A stretch of 64,000 nt of DNA, from assembly GCA_039545355.1 (NCBI GenBank), contig BCJJ01000008.1, positions 1 to 64,000 on the forward strand, in the 5' to 3' direction. Of the stretch, positions 46,541 to 57,810 are shown in pieces; within the stretch, counting starts at the first letter, position 1; the number at the start of each line of letters is the position of its first letter. Both the position numbers and the translations under genes were made by a program. The DNA is from Trichosporon coremiiforme. Its lineage: Eukaryota; Basidiomycota; Tremellomycetes; Trichosporonales; Trichosporonaceae. The notes under the pieces were generated by a model that made no database searches, was not told the DNA's origin, and was given only the letters and a program-made list of their open reading frames with translations.

Positions 46541-47871
46541 CTACTTGTCTAACACCTTGAGGTACTCGACGACCTCCTTCCAGTCCCTCACCCTCGTAAC
46601 GCCCTTGGGGAGCCACGCCTCGTCGATACGCTTCTGTCTCCTCTCCCTAGCCTCGTCGAGCTTGCCCTCCTTCTCGAGCTCGACGTACGTCTTCTTGTCG
46701 TCCGGGTTCTCGGGCTCGGCGGGGTTGCGAATCTCCGCGTTCCAAGGGTACGAGCCGAACAGAAGCACCTTCTTGGGCGGGTCGAGGCGCGCACACGTGA
46801 TGGCGTTCTCGGCGCTGTCATCTACGAGCAGCAGCGCGTTCGTCTGCATCATGACCTCGTGCTTTGTGCGCTTGTGGTGCGAGACGACGGCGCGCTTCGC
46901 CGCGTGGCCCTCGTGCTCCTCCTTCGTCGCTGGGATCAGGTGGTTGAACGCGCCCGTGAAGTGGATCTCGTCGAAGACTGGCATTAGCTGTAGTCCGGGG
47001 GCGGCAAAAGCTGGGAGAAGGCGCGAGGAAAGGTGAAGGGGGACACTCACTGTCAGGCATGTTCACGGTGAGCCACTCCTCGGTGCCCTCACGCTGGCTC
47101 TCGGACCGCGCCGTGATGATAATGAGCGAGTAGCCCATCTTCTTCAGCGTCTCCAGACCCTCCTTCGCTCCCGGTACCGGGCGGGGGCGATCCATGAGAC
47201 CGTTCCGGTACAGCTGGGACTGTGGTGTCAGCTCACATCCCATCCCATTTTGTCCAGCTTCGTGTCCCCTAGCCACTACTCCTAGACACTCCAGTCGTGA
47301 CCAGCGCCTCAGGGGTGGTCGAGCAAAGGAGAGATGATGACTTCGTAGGGGCGTACTTACGACCATCTCAACCGTCTTAGTCTGATCTCCCCATCCGCGG
47401 TTGTGCCAGTAGAGGTAGTGGTGGAACTCGTCGAGCGTAATCGGGGGAGAGATGTTGAACAGGTCGTGGTGCATGTCAACAATGGTTTGGTTCGTGTTAC
47501 TGCACGTCAGCTTCATATGCCCTTCCCTTGAGAAGCTGTCGAAGAGGAGCTCTTATCGTAGTTGCTGGGACAGCTGCACCTTCCACATCCCAAAGCTCCA
47601 TAATCGACGGAAGCGAGTCCACCACACCTGCAAAGGACGGAGAGCCAGACTTCGGCATGCTCAGACAGCAGATTGAATGGGAGGCGCCCTCGGACCCGGG
47701 GGTGACTCACCACAGAACGTCGTCCATGTCGATAGCGAGCACGCCCTTGCCCGTAGGATGCGGGTGCGTGTGGGGCACGGCGGCGTCGGCATCGTTCTCG
47801 ATCGTGAGCGGGTCCGGCTGGCCGCAGTTGTCCGGGTCGTCGGCGCGGGTTTGTGTCGTCGGGTCGCTCAT
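46541..47871 (-). CDS. HAD-superfamily phosphatase (5' nucleotidase C-like)
   Basis: Likely a cytosolic phosphohydrolase; the substrate is not visible. Minus-strand exons: 47871-47711, 47499-47361, 47219-47051, 46977-46541; 301 aa. HAD motif I is AIDMDDVLC (nucleophile Asp 48, acid Asp 50). Motif II is LIIITARSES, and motif IV is LLLVDDSAENA. A cap-type helical insert lies between motifs I and II (TIVDMHHDLFNISPPITLDEF). The DxDDVL-N start with this cap is seen in NT5C-type deoxyribonucleotidase-like proteins, which is the basis of the subfamily guess. The charged C-terminal third (PENPDDKKTYVELEKEGKLD) is less conserved. All splice junctions are in phase. Confidence 0.8.
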
Positions 47872-48333
47872 CGCTGCTTACGGTTATAGTTGTGGAGTGT
47901 TGGAAGCAACGACTTAACTCAGTCGTTGTGACGTTGACGCTTCCTGTGCACCTGGGTGCGCCAGGTTTTCGGACTCGGCCGTCAACCGCCCGCGCTCACG
48001 CCCGCGGATAGCCGTCATATCAGCTGATTGCAATTCGTTAAGCGACGATCGAGCCCAAGTGTAATCGACCATTAGTAAGTGACATTCGTCACCCACTCCA
48101 CATTTGTTTGTGCGCTTCACAGCTCCTCACTCCTGTCAACCCGTCCGACACATCTGCACAAATGTTACAACGACTATGCATATCAAGTCGAATATTATAG
48201 AGACTAAGGTAGATAGATGCCGGTGCGATTAGATGGATACAGTTTGTGGTTGAACGTCTCCTCTCCTGTTCCCCTCTCCTTGAATGACCTCCCTCCTATA
48301 CCTTCTGCTCCGTGACGCTGCACCGGGCAGCGT
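47872..48333. other. Intergenic region
   Basis: About 460 bp holding the HAD gene promoter and the 3' UTR of the Ser-rich protein gene. No other feature is seen. Confidence 0.5.
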
Positions 48334-49017
48334 TCAAGCCGAGCCCATGAGGGCTATACCTACACCGAGAGCAATCACAGCCCAGGTAGCTCTAATCCGC
48401 CGTGAGCCGCTGCACTTGACGGCGAGCTGGGCCTTGTTCCCATCCGTTGCCGTGGACACGCATGTCTCCCAGGTCTGGGCGTTCTTAGCCTCGAACAGGC
48501 AGTACGCAGCGCCACTGGCGAGTGCGCCCTTCAGACTGGCGCAGCAGGCCGTCGTGATAGACCCAGTGCCGGCGGCACCGAAGCATTGACCTTGTTCTGG
48601 CTCTGAAGACGGGAGGAGGTCCTGCGCGTTGCTGTCTGAGGATGAAGATGACTGCGCAGCAGTCTTCTGGCCGGCCTGTTGTGACGGTGATGATGACGAG
48701 GAGGGCGCAGAGGCGGCTGATCGGGAGGGTCCTTTTGATGGGGAGCGTGAGGGCGAGCCCACTTCGCCAGCGACGGAGGAGGCACTCGAACTGCTAGCTG
48801 CGCCGACGGCACTCGGGTCCGCCTCAAGGGGTGCCGTGTCGTCCGATGGCGAGTCGTTGCTCACCACCGGGTCGGAGGAGGGGCCGGGGGTGAGGGATAT
48901 TGAGCTCGTGGGAGCGAGGAGGAGCGAGCTCGCGACTGTGCTGTTGAGCGCCACGGCCGTCGCGACCGTCAGCGCGGGGGCGCTCGACGTCGTCGTGAGC
49001 GCCAGGGCCATTGGCAT
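48334..49017 (-). CDS. Ser-rich, putative GPI-anchored surface protein
   Basis: Single exon, 227 aa, start ATG at 49017 (MPMALALTTTSSAPA). The N terminus is a weak hydrophobic signal-like segment. The middle is a Ser/Ala/Pro-rich linker, a likely O-mannosylated stalk. Then a small Cys-containing module follows: GQCFGAAGTGSITTACCAS, AAYCLFEAKNAQTWETCVS and AVKCSGS. The end is a hydrophobic tail RATWAVIALGVGIALMGSA after small residues, as expected for GPI attachment. Similar CCASL and W-TCV patterns occur in short fungal cell-wall proteins, but I cannot name a family. The signal peptide is the weakest part, and an upstream exon is possible. Confidence 0.55.
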   Translation of the reverse strand: MPMALALTTTSSAPALTVATAVALNSTVASSLLLAPTSSISLTPGPSSDPVVSNDSPSDDTAPLEADPSAVGAASSSSASSVAGEVGSPSRSPSKGPSRSAASAPSSSSSPSQQAGQKTAAQSSSSSDSNAQDLLPSSEPEQGQCFGAAGTGSITTACCASLKGALASGAAYCLFEAKNAQTWETCVSTATDGNKAQLAVKCSGSRRIRATWAVIALGVGIALMGSA

Positions 49018-51551
49018 TATGGCCGTGAGGTGATAGTGCAGTGCTGGAGGCAAAGAGGAATGATGCGCGGCGCTGGATCGTGATCGTGGGTTATTAAGGC
49101 CGGCGGCGAGGTGGTCAGCTGTACGCACTACGGTTGCAACGCCGGGCCGGCTCGCCTCGGCGGCCCATGACGGCGGGCACGGCACGGCCACTGCATGCAC
49201 AGGCGTACTGGCGCCAGAGATAGCAGGAGTGGTCGAAGCTAAAATGCAGGTGACCCAGCCGGAGTACTGGTGTATTGCCCAGCGCAGCAGAAGTGCGCTC
49301 CTGTGGTCCCATGGTCCTAGAAGGGCAGGCCAAGGGCACCCGGAGCTTGAGGCACCACAGGAGCCACCCGATGGATTGTTTCAGGTGCAGCGCTCTGCAT
49401 CCTGCAGGCCCGACTTTATCTCGCTTTAGGCGTACAGGTGCACCACGCGTACCTCGACTGACGAGGAAAGAGCAAGGAGACATGCGTACTGCCCCATCTC
49501 TCCCCCCGACGTTTTCCTCTTCTGAACCTGGAGGGGGGGATTGCGTAACGCCCCCTGCTCACTGAGTTATCAGCAGCAAGCTGGCGCACTGGTCGTGCCT
49601 CCGGCTCTCGGAGACGAGACAAGGGGGCGTACGGGGCGTCGCGATGTCTCACGTTCCAGCACGGTCAGATGATCGTCCATGCCAGCATCTCTCAAACCTT
49701 GGTACCGCCATTGCTGTCATTTCTTTCGTGTCTCGCCGCAGAGAAGAAGAATCAGAAATCGCATGGGAACGAGTTGGAGCGGAACGGTGCCGTGGGGCCA
49801 GGAGCAGTGCATGCTGTGCCGACAGTGCTCCTGCTAGATCTGCTGCGCTGCAATATACCTGCTCGTGATCGCATGATCGTGCGAGTGCGCAGCCAAACTA
49901 GGTCACTAGACTAGGACATGACTGACCTAGGTGCAAGATGTCTCTCGCACCCCAGTACGCCGGCGTACCAGAGTGACACCGCTGCGCCACCAAAACCAGG
50001 ACTAAATCCATGCCTCATCACGTCCAACGCCATTCAGACCAACATGTTGCATTACAGGGAAGCCAGGGTGCAGAGGGAAGGTGGCTTCGATTGACTGTTA
50101 TCGTCCTCACTGTGACGCAAGCACGCACTCCACACTCGCATCGCTTCGGCTGCACCCTCATATCGCAGACTGCTGTACAGCTGACTGGCAGCAAGGTGCC
50201 TTCGGAAAGTCCGGTTCGGTAGCAGACTTTGAAGGCTGGCAGATCATGTCCTCTCATTCCTCATCCGGAATCACCGAGTTGACAAGAGATGGGTAGTTGG
50301 CGGATAGAGTGCTAGTGTGCAAGAGTGTGCAGGAGGAGGTCGAGCAGAAACGTAGGCGAGGATGTCGCAAACCCAACCGTAAACCTTGTTGGGCGCGCTG
50401 CATACCTTTCTGACTTTTTCGTACAAGTCCAGAGGTACCCTTTCCACCTACGTCCGATACCCCTGGCCCTCATCTGATCAACAGTACACCTTCCAATCGT
50501 GGCCGAGAAAGACAGAGCACCAGGGAGCATTCTGGAGTTCAAAACTGGGTCTGGCTAAGCTGGAATACGATTCTCAGTAAGACGAGACCCGCGCAAGTGA
50601 ATTTCTCGAAAGAATGGAAAGCGGCACGATGAAACACACTCGCTCCTGAGGCGCGAGGGGTACAAGCTCCTAGACGAACTTGCCGGCGTCCGAATGTTCC
50701 TCCATAAAGATCTGGCCAGCCGCGCTGTCGCATGCTTCGTGTCCTGTTTCGTGGAGATAAGCGGCGACTTGTCAACGTCGCAAACAGCATGGCTGCATTG
50801 AGAGCATCAGACGAAACATTTCTGCTGCAGACTTCGCACAGCTCAATGGCATAAGGTCTGCTATGAATTGCAGCAATACGAAGCCTCTGTCACGGCTCCC
50901 ACGGTCGAAGTCGTCATGATCAGCCGTGATCAGCCGATTGATCATGAGGTCGACTCTTGGGACATGTTGATTGCTTAATGAAGGTACGTTGAATCGGCAT
51001 CGTCATCTGATAGTCTGAGAGAGGCAGTTACAGTCGCGTTCCTTCGATCACAATGATGACAATGTTCACATGCCGCTGCGTTCCAGCAGAACGGTAGAAC
51101 TCGAAGGCACGATCGGCGCATGCAGTGCAGCATAGCGGTAGAGCATGAGCGACTTGTGAGGCCCAGAAGGAAGGTATTCACATGGCGAGAGTTATAAGGA
51201 TCAACATTTCGCAAGCCAGCCCCAAATGAGGTCACTTCTACCTGGCGAACGGCGCGGTTCGACACTGCCTCACCATGCAGTCGTACTACTTGTTGAAGTT
51301 GTAGCACTTGCTGAATGCTTTGGCCTGCTCGTCGATTGTGTCAAGTTGAGGTCCTCTGAGCACTGCCACCGGACCACCTCCACTACGAACCACGTGGATT
51401 TGCCTCCGACGGCACCAAGATCGCTGAGTGAGCGGCGGATCCATGGAGTGCGGGGGTCTGGGTCGCTGGTCGGGGTCCCTGAAGCCATACCTCGTCATCG
51501 TCATCGCTCTTGCTCTCTTCACCATCGTCCTCTTCCTCCCACCCCACCATC
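49018..51551. other. 2.5-kb noncoding region with hairpin cluster
   Basis: No gene is supported on either strand. It contains a cluster of inverted repeats at 49898-49990 and, near the right end, CACGTG about 51394, which may belong to the HSE1 promoter. Confidence 0.55.
49898..49990. repeat. Cluster of inverted repeats
   Basis: In 93 bp: CTAGGTCA/TGACCTAG arms (49898-49905 and 49923-49930), GGTGC/GCACC arms with an extra AGA/TCT pairing (49930-49951), a perfect 14-nt palindrome GTACGCCGGCGTAC (49955-49968), and GTGAC/GCCAC imperfect arms (49973-49990). Confidence 0.6.
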
Positions 51552-53607
51552 ATGTTCTCCTCTGCGGCGAACCCCTACGACGAACTCGTCAGTGAGTATC
51601 CCATAATTTCGCGCGAAAGAAAGGTTTCAATTTGCTGTGCATCGCCCCTCGACGGCGATGCCTTGTGCCCGCTGTGCGCCGCTCAATCACGCCACTGACA
51701 CCCACAGCGAAGGCGACCGACGAGAACCTCGCCTCTGAGGACTGGGACACGAATCTTCAGATCTGTGATAAGGTCGGGGATGAGGGCCAGAATGGGTGCG
51801 TCTCAACTATTGGAGTTTGGCGAACTAGCTGACATATCAGATCGCGAAACGCTGTCGCCGCTCTCGTGAAGCGACTGTCCCACCGCAACCCGAACGTCCA
51901 GATCTACGCTCTCGAACTCGCGAACACTCTCGCTCAGAACTGTGGCAAGCCGCTGCATGAGGAGCTCAGCAGTCGGGCCTGGACCGGTGCGCTCGAGCGG
52001 CTTATCACTGACCGGGCAACGGCGCAGCCCGTCCAGACCAAGGCACTGCGCTACGTGAAGGAGTGGGCGAAGCAGTTTGAGGAGTCGGGAGATGCGAATC
52101 TCAGTCTCATGAGCGAGCTCTATGACCGGCTTCGTGCGAAGAGTGAGTTATATAGTGGGCCATGCAGCTGACGACAGACTTCCAGTTTGACGAGCCGGAG
52201 GCGGCGCCTGAGGACCAGGAGGAGGTCCGCCGTCGGCGAGAGGAGGAGGAGCTCGCAGCGGTTATCGAGCTGTCGAAGAAGGAAACGGGCGGACGTGGGA
52301 GCATTGCCAACGACAACCGAGGATCGGCATCGACACAACCTGCGCCCCAGCACCACCAGGCTGCAGCCGTTGCTGCCCCCGCCGCACAGACGCCAGCTTA
52401 CAACAGCCCCTCGTACGGCAACCCCTCCTACAGTGCAACGGCGCCCCAGGCGCAGGCTCCGGCGGAGCCGCAGCCCGTTGACCCGAACACCGCCACGCGC
52501 GTGCGGGCGCTGTACACGTTCACGTCCGACCAGCCGGGAGAGCTCTCGTTCGAGCGCGGGGACGTCATTAAGGTGCTGAGCCGCGGGTACAAGGAGTGGT
52601 GGCGCGGTGCGTGCAACGGCAAGATTGGCATCTTCCCGGTCACCTACGTCGAGGCGCTTCCGGAGCCGACGGCGGGTGAACTGCAGGAGGAGGCGCAGGA
52701 GGAAGCGCGCGTGTTCGGCAGCCTCGGGCTTGTTGACAAGCTGCTTGAGATCCTCAAGAAGATTGACACGACCCGCGGCGACCGCCTTCAAGACAACCCC
52801 GAGGTTGAGGAGCTGTACCAGTCGAGCGTCGCGATCCAGGGCCAGATCAATGCCCTCATTAAGAAGTACTCGGACCAGCAGGCCGAGCTCGCCAACATGA
52901 ACGTCAACTTTCAGCGCGCCATTCAGCAGTACGAGACGCTTCGTGGCGGCCCCCCCCAGGCGCCTCCCCAGCAAGGTAAGCTTCTCCACTCGTAGAGCGT
53001 CAGCTGACGTTCAGCGTACGGCTACGGTGCCCCTCCCCAGGACCCCTACGCCCAGCAGCAGCAGCAGCCTCAGCCCCATGACCAAGGCTACCAACAGCAG
53101 CCTCCCCACGACGCCTACCAGCAGCAGCAACAGCAACAGCACCCCCAGCAGCACCCGCAGTACGGCTCTCAGGACGCCTTCCCGCAACCGCACGTCGCGC
53201 ACGGCGCTTCTCACCACAGCCTTCCTGGAGCGGGTGCCGGCGGACAGGTTGCGCCCGGCCAGCCGTACCATTACCCGCAGGAGTCGCAGGGCCACCCTGC
53301 TCCTCAGCGTAGTACCAGCGGTGCGCCGTCGTACCCGCCGGCGGACTCGCCTCAGCGCCAGAACACGAATCCTGGCAACGCGGGCGTCGGTGCCGGCGAC
53401 CCGTATGCCCCGCAGCAGCAGGGATACTACCAGCAGCCTCCGCCTCAGCAGCAGTACGGCCAGGGCGCGCCGCAGGAGAGCCCGGGTGTGTATAGCCCTC
53501 CGGGCGCTCCCCAGCATGGCCAGCAGCCGCCGGGCCAAGGCTTCAACTTTGCGCAGCAGGTGGCGGACGTCGCGAACGGCGTGGGCCGGATGAACGTGCA
53601 GCATTAA
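51552..53607 (+). CDS. HSE1: HSE1, ESCRT-0 subunit (VHS-UIM-SH3)
   Basis: HSE1 pairs with VPS27 on endosomes to capture ubiquitinated cargo. Exons: 51552-51591, 51708-51795, 51841-52142, 52178-52975, 53015-53607; 606 aa. The VHS domain spans about residues 10-145 (NLASEDWDTNLQICDKV, NPNVQIYALELANTLAQNCG). A UIM-like EEELAAVIELSKKE follows. The SH3 domain is near residues 253-308 (ALYTFTSDQPGELSFERGD, WWRGACNGKIGIFPVTYVE). A coiled segment (LLEILKKIDTTRGD, YSDQQAELANMNVNFQRA) matches the VPS27-binding core. The C terminus is Gln/Pro/Tyr-rich. Domain order identifies HSE1 rather than VPS27, which would have a FYVE finger. Confidence 0.94.
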
Positions 53608-53985
53608 TGTGTATAGACAGCCTAGTTTTTGAGACGATGCAAATGATCAGATTGTATGCGAAGGTAGAGGAGCAGATGCATTCGGGCCGATGCTTCGGCC
53701 GACGCATGCTGACCATAGTGGTAAGTGCAATTTCCAGGCATGAGATCTGAGGATGAAGCCGAGCCGAGGACGGCGGGTGAGCTGGGTGAGGGCACAGAGA
53801 GCGGAGTGCCAGCGGGGGATTTTCGTGCCGCAGGAGATGGACGACCACATGGCCCATGGCCCCTCTTGTCGCCATGTTTTTTTCACGTCCGCATCCGCCT
53901 CCACCTCGGCCCTCTGCCCTAACTTGGACGATCCAAGATCGACTTCGCCATCGCATCCTCCACCTCCATCCAACCCCCTCAACAA
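53608..53985. other. Intergenic region between HSE1 and HAP5
   Basis: 378 bp with the HSE1 3' UTR and the HAP5 promoter. The last 60 bases are C/T-rich. Nothing else is seen. Confidence 0.5.
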
Positions 53986-54942
53986 ATGAACCCATACTAC
54001 CTCCCCGAGATCGGGTATCCCTTCGCGAACGGGGGATACTCGTCGGCCGGCTCCGCCGTGTCCTCTCCAGCCCCTGGACCGTCGAACGTCCCCTCCGCCG
54101 CCGCCTCTTCGACAGGCTACGGCTCGGCGCACCACACGCCGCATCCGTCCCACCACGCCCATGCCGCCTACGGAGCGGCCGCGACCGCCCCTCCCCCCTC
54201 TGCGCCGGCACCGATCCCGACATCCGGACCACTGGTGCACCCGCACCAGGACTTGAACTCGTTCCTCGAGTCGTTCTGGGCCAGGCAGATGGACAGCGTC
54301 GAGAGGGAAACACCGGACTTTAAGACTTACAACCTCCCCCTGGCGCGTATCAAGAAGGTCATGAAGAGCGACGAGGAGGTCAAGATGATCAGTGCCGAAG
54401 CGCCCATCATGTTCTCCAAGGCTTGTGAGAGTGAGTAGAATAGTTCTGGGTCGCCTCGAACTCTGTTCCCCGCGCCCGAAGAGCGATGGAGGGCGCATCC
54501 GCCCTTTAGGTCCTCTGGGAACATCCGTCTCGGGCGTCTGTGGTATCCCGAACCACGCAGGATGACTGCGGGCTGGGCAGTGTGCCCCGATTATGAGGAC
54601 GGAGGAAGACCCAGCTGCTCGAATGTCCACTAGCTAACGCCAGTCTTCATCTCGGAGCTGACGTGCCGCGCCTGGCTTGTCGCCGAGGGCCACAAGCGCC
54701 GCACGCTGCAGAAGTCGGACGTCGCCGCCGCGATCGCGTTCAGCGACGTGTTCGACTTCCTCATCGACATTGTGCCGCGCGACGACGGGTCGGGCGGCGC
54801 CGCCGCCACGGCGAGCGCCGAGAATGACAACCAGCAGGACGCCGAGGGCGAGGACGCCCCCGCGGCGCAGGAGGATGGGGAGGGAGGAGACGCCATGTAC
54901 CGCGAGTATGTGCGGGGTGAGGAGGGCGAAGGATTCGCTTAG
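53986..54942 (+). CDS. HAP5: CCAAT-binding factor subunit HAP5/NF-YC
   Basis: HAP5 forms a histone-fold dimer with HAP3 and recruits HAP2 to bind CCAAT boxes in promoters, including respiratory genes. Exons: 53986-54430 and 54644-54942 with a 213-nt intron; 247 aa. The histone fold starts at [20 protein letters not shown] near residue 116, runs through [19 protein letters not shown] and [17 protein letters not shown], and ends in [34 protein letters not shown] before the fold matches NF-YC conservation. The N terminus is Ser/Ala/Pro-rich and the C terminus acidic. The intron cuts the fold between the CE and IF residues, in phase. Confidence 0.95.
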
Positions 54943-55236
54943 GAGGCGTATCGGGCCTTGGGCCTGCCCACTGCGCGCAGACCGGCTGGGTCTGCAGAGA
55001 TCACGGAGGAGGAAGGATGCTGAGCAGCAGAAACGCTGCTCAGAGGCTCGTCGAGGCCGGCTCGCTCGGTTTGCTGCCTGCTCGCCCGCTCGCCTGCTTT
55101 CCCTGCTCGCCTGCCCGTTCTCCCACCCACCGCCGCTCGCGCTCATAAGTAAATATACATTATACCACAGTTCACAGAACACTATAGACGATCGCTCCTC
55201 GGGGCCTAGATGTATCCATGCCATGCCACTTGCTCT

Positions 55237-56502
55237 CTACGTTTCCGTCAGAGGTCCACCCGCCGCCCGCTCGAGCTCGTTCCGGACGCGCTTCCTATTC
55301 GCTTCCCTCGCGCGGATCGCCTCGCCGTCCTCGTCGTCCGAGTCGGACTCGGCCTGGTCAAAGAAACTGTTGTCAGCTAGTCGTCTCGAGCGTGGATAAC
55401 TGCCTGGCAGTGGCCTGGCGGCCATGGCACACTCACATCTTCTCAATGAACGCACCGGCCGCCTTCTCGCTGAACTCAGTCTCGCGCGCGCCCCACCGCC
55501 ACTCGATGACCTTGGGCTGACCACCTGTGCCTCCGCTCTCCGCCTGTTGTTAGCTGAACTCCTCCATCCCTAGCTCACTTTCTCCAAATAACGCTTACGC
55601 GCGAGCAGATCGAGGTACTTGTCGAGCGTGAGCTTCTCTCCCGTTCCGTCCTTTGAGGTATACGGGAGCACCGTGTCGCGGTGCAGCCCCAAGCGGCGGA
55701 GGAGGGAGTGCAGCTGGTCGTCCGGCACACTCCGTCCCAAACTCAGAATGATACACAGGATAACGGTACGGATACCGAGCAATCCGAGGGCGCCCGTCTG
55801 AGACGCATCCGCCTTCTCCCACTGCAGCACGGCCCCAGAGTCCGCCTCCGCCGCCTCCGTCGCCACCTCGTCCTCAGGCATAGGGAGCGGGTTCGGTTTC
55901 GTCATCTCCGTGATCAGAGCTGCCGGCAAAGCCGAGCGCACAATGTACGTCTTGCTCATGGGGACTTGGCGTCAGTTATCCTCCGCTGAGGTAACTCACT
56001 CTTCGCAGCGGCCGGCTCGCCGTCTTCCTCTTCTTCTTCCTCTGAACCTGATGCGTCCGAGCCGTCGTCTCGCCGTCTCCGACGCTTCTTCTTCCGCTGC
56101 GTCTGTGCTTGTGTCTGAGCCTGGGTCGGCTGGTCGTCGAGGTCGCCCTTCCTCCGTGCACGCAGCTCGACGATCTCGAGCCCGAACACGGAGCGCAGCT
56201 TCTCGTTCGCACGCGTCAGGACTTCGAGGAAAGCGCGCTTCTTCGTAGGGATGACTGGAGTCAGCTCGGTAGCTCTTCCAGACAGCTGGAGGATTCCTCG
56301 ATGCCGTTAACCGGCTACCAAAGGGAGGAAGGCACACTCACTCATCTCCGTGATCGTCTCGCGCTTCAAAGGTTGGCGCCTGTACTCCGTGAACAGAGCC
56401 AGGCGGACGAGCTTTGCCGCGGCGGCGTTGAGGTCCTGCCGTCAGTTAATCCCGCAAATTTCAACTCACGCTCTCGCCGAGGATCTGTTCTCGTGGTGGC
56501 AT
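55237..56502 (-). CDS. NSE3: NSE3, MAGE-family subunit of the SMC5/6 complex
   Basis: NSE3 binds NSE1 and NSE4 in the nuclear SMC5/6 complex for DNA repair. Minus-strand exons: 56502-56470, 56435-56342, 56254-56000, 55964-55579, 55543-55437, 55366-55237; 334 aa. MAGE homology: KLVRLALFTEYRRQPLKRE, FLEVLTRANEKLRSVFGLE, GIRTVILCIILSLGRSVPD, LDKYLDLLARKRYLEK and EWRWGARETEFS. A basic and acidic low-complexity insert (KKKRRRRR, then EEEEEE) lies between the two winged-helix halves. Six exons join in phase; one acceptor is CCAAG rather than CAG. The start shares a 277-bp divergent promoter with ATG16. Confidence 0.86.
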
Positions 56503-56779
56503 GGTGGTCGAAGCTGTCCAGTACAATGTCAAAACAAATCCGGTCGCGTCCAGTCCAGTCATCTATCACGCGTCTCTGAAACAACCATTTGGACCCTGCC
56601 ATGGCCATATACTCCCATTACACAACCATACTAACGGGGTGTCTAATCCGCCACCGGACCTTGAATAGCGGAGGCAAAGCGCGTGAATGTGTGGTCGGAT
56701 GACGCACTGATCGGCCACCTTCCTCGATCGAGCTATCGCGCTATCGCTACTCAAGTAACAACAACAACGACAAGCAACG

Positions 56780-57810
56780 ATGGCAGCACTCGGAGCGCCG
56801 CCCGAGTGGCAAAACGTGATCCGCGCGCGGCTCATGGCACAGCAGACCGTAACTGAGCCGCTGAAGGACGTCATTGAGCAATGTAGGTTGGCTCGTCGGA
56901 CGGTTGAACTGACTCGCAGACCAGCAACTGGCCAAGGCAGCGAGGGAGCTGAAGGTCCGCAACGCCGCGCTTCTGAGAGGAGGCGGTGGTGAGGGGTGAG
57001 TTAACAGGAGCGCAACAGTGCTGTCAACCCGTATCTGAACTTTGCTCTCTCTCTTCTCTCTTGGCCGCAACTCAGCACCGGGACGAGTGGCCACTGAGGG
57101 GAAGAGAGCCAGCTCGGAGAGACGACAGCTTATGCCAGAGGGCGTCAAGCTGACAACAGATCCTCATCCGCGCCGCTCGTATCGCATCTCGATGCGCAGC
57201 TGAACGCGATGCGCACAGAGCTTGCGACGCTGTACAGAACCCAAGCCGCGGCGCAGAACAAGCAGCTGGCCATGGCCGACTCGCTGCGCGACAGGGACGA
57301 GGAGGTGCGAGGCTTGCGCGAGGAAGTGCGCGAGCTCCGGGAAGCACGCGATGGTGGCACGAGGAGGGAGCGGAACTGGGAGGAGCGCTGGAGGATGAGG
57401 GATGAGGACGTCAAGGTGAGTCCGGCGAGAGAACTAAGTGCGCGGTGACCGCGTGGGCGGCAGCCGCCCCAAGCTGGAGGCAAGCAGCTCAGCAAGCTAA
57501 CGTTCAGACGCTGCACGACGAGATTCTGTCGCAGCAAATCGAGATCTCAGGCCTGACGCAGCGCAACGCAGCCCTGCAAGCCGACAACGCGAGTCTCCTG
57601 CAACGATGGCTCGACAAGATGAACATGACGGCAGACGAGATGAACACGCAGTTCGAGTCCGAGGCGGCGGCGCACGCCTCCGCCTCCGACGCACAGGCTA
57701 CGCCGAAGGCGGAGAAGACAGCAAAGGAAGAGGAAGGCAAGGAAGGGAAGGAAGGGAAAGAGCGGGATTTTCGCGGAGGCGGGAAGGGCACGCCGAGCAG
57801 GAGAAAGTAG
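56780..57810 (+). CDS. ATG16: Autophagy protein ATG16 (coiled coil)
   Basis: ATG16 binds ATG5-ATG12 and directs lipidation of ATG8 at the growing autophagosome. Exons: 56780-56882, 56920-56995, 57160-57415, 57508-57810; 245 aa as annotated. The N terminus PEWQNVIRARLMAQQTVTEP is the ATG5-binding-type helix. It is followed by coiled coil (SLRDRDEEVRGLREEVRE) and the family signature TLHDEILSQQIEISGLTQRN then LLQRWLDKMN. The second intron (164 nt) was placed by its phase and a CTGACAACAG acceptor. The C terminus is uncertain: a GGAAG-rich tract is followed by a stop, but another frame stays open to 58013 with protein-like sequence. Fungal Atg16 proteins are typically 150-250 aa without WD40, as here. 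Confidence 0.8.

Noticed and set aside
49930..49990. tRNA gene on the minus strand
   Set aside because: An A-box-like word and a GGTGC/GCACC stem exist, but the anticodon region is a loopless palindrome and the T loop is 12 nt, so no cloverleaf forms.
51121..51190. tRNA-like stretch with AGCGGTAGAGC
   Set aside because: The D-arm-like motif is present but there is no matching D stem, no TTCRA T loop and no acceptor stem.
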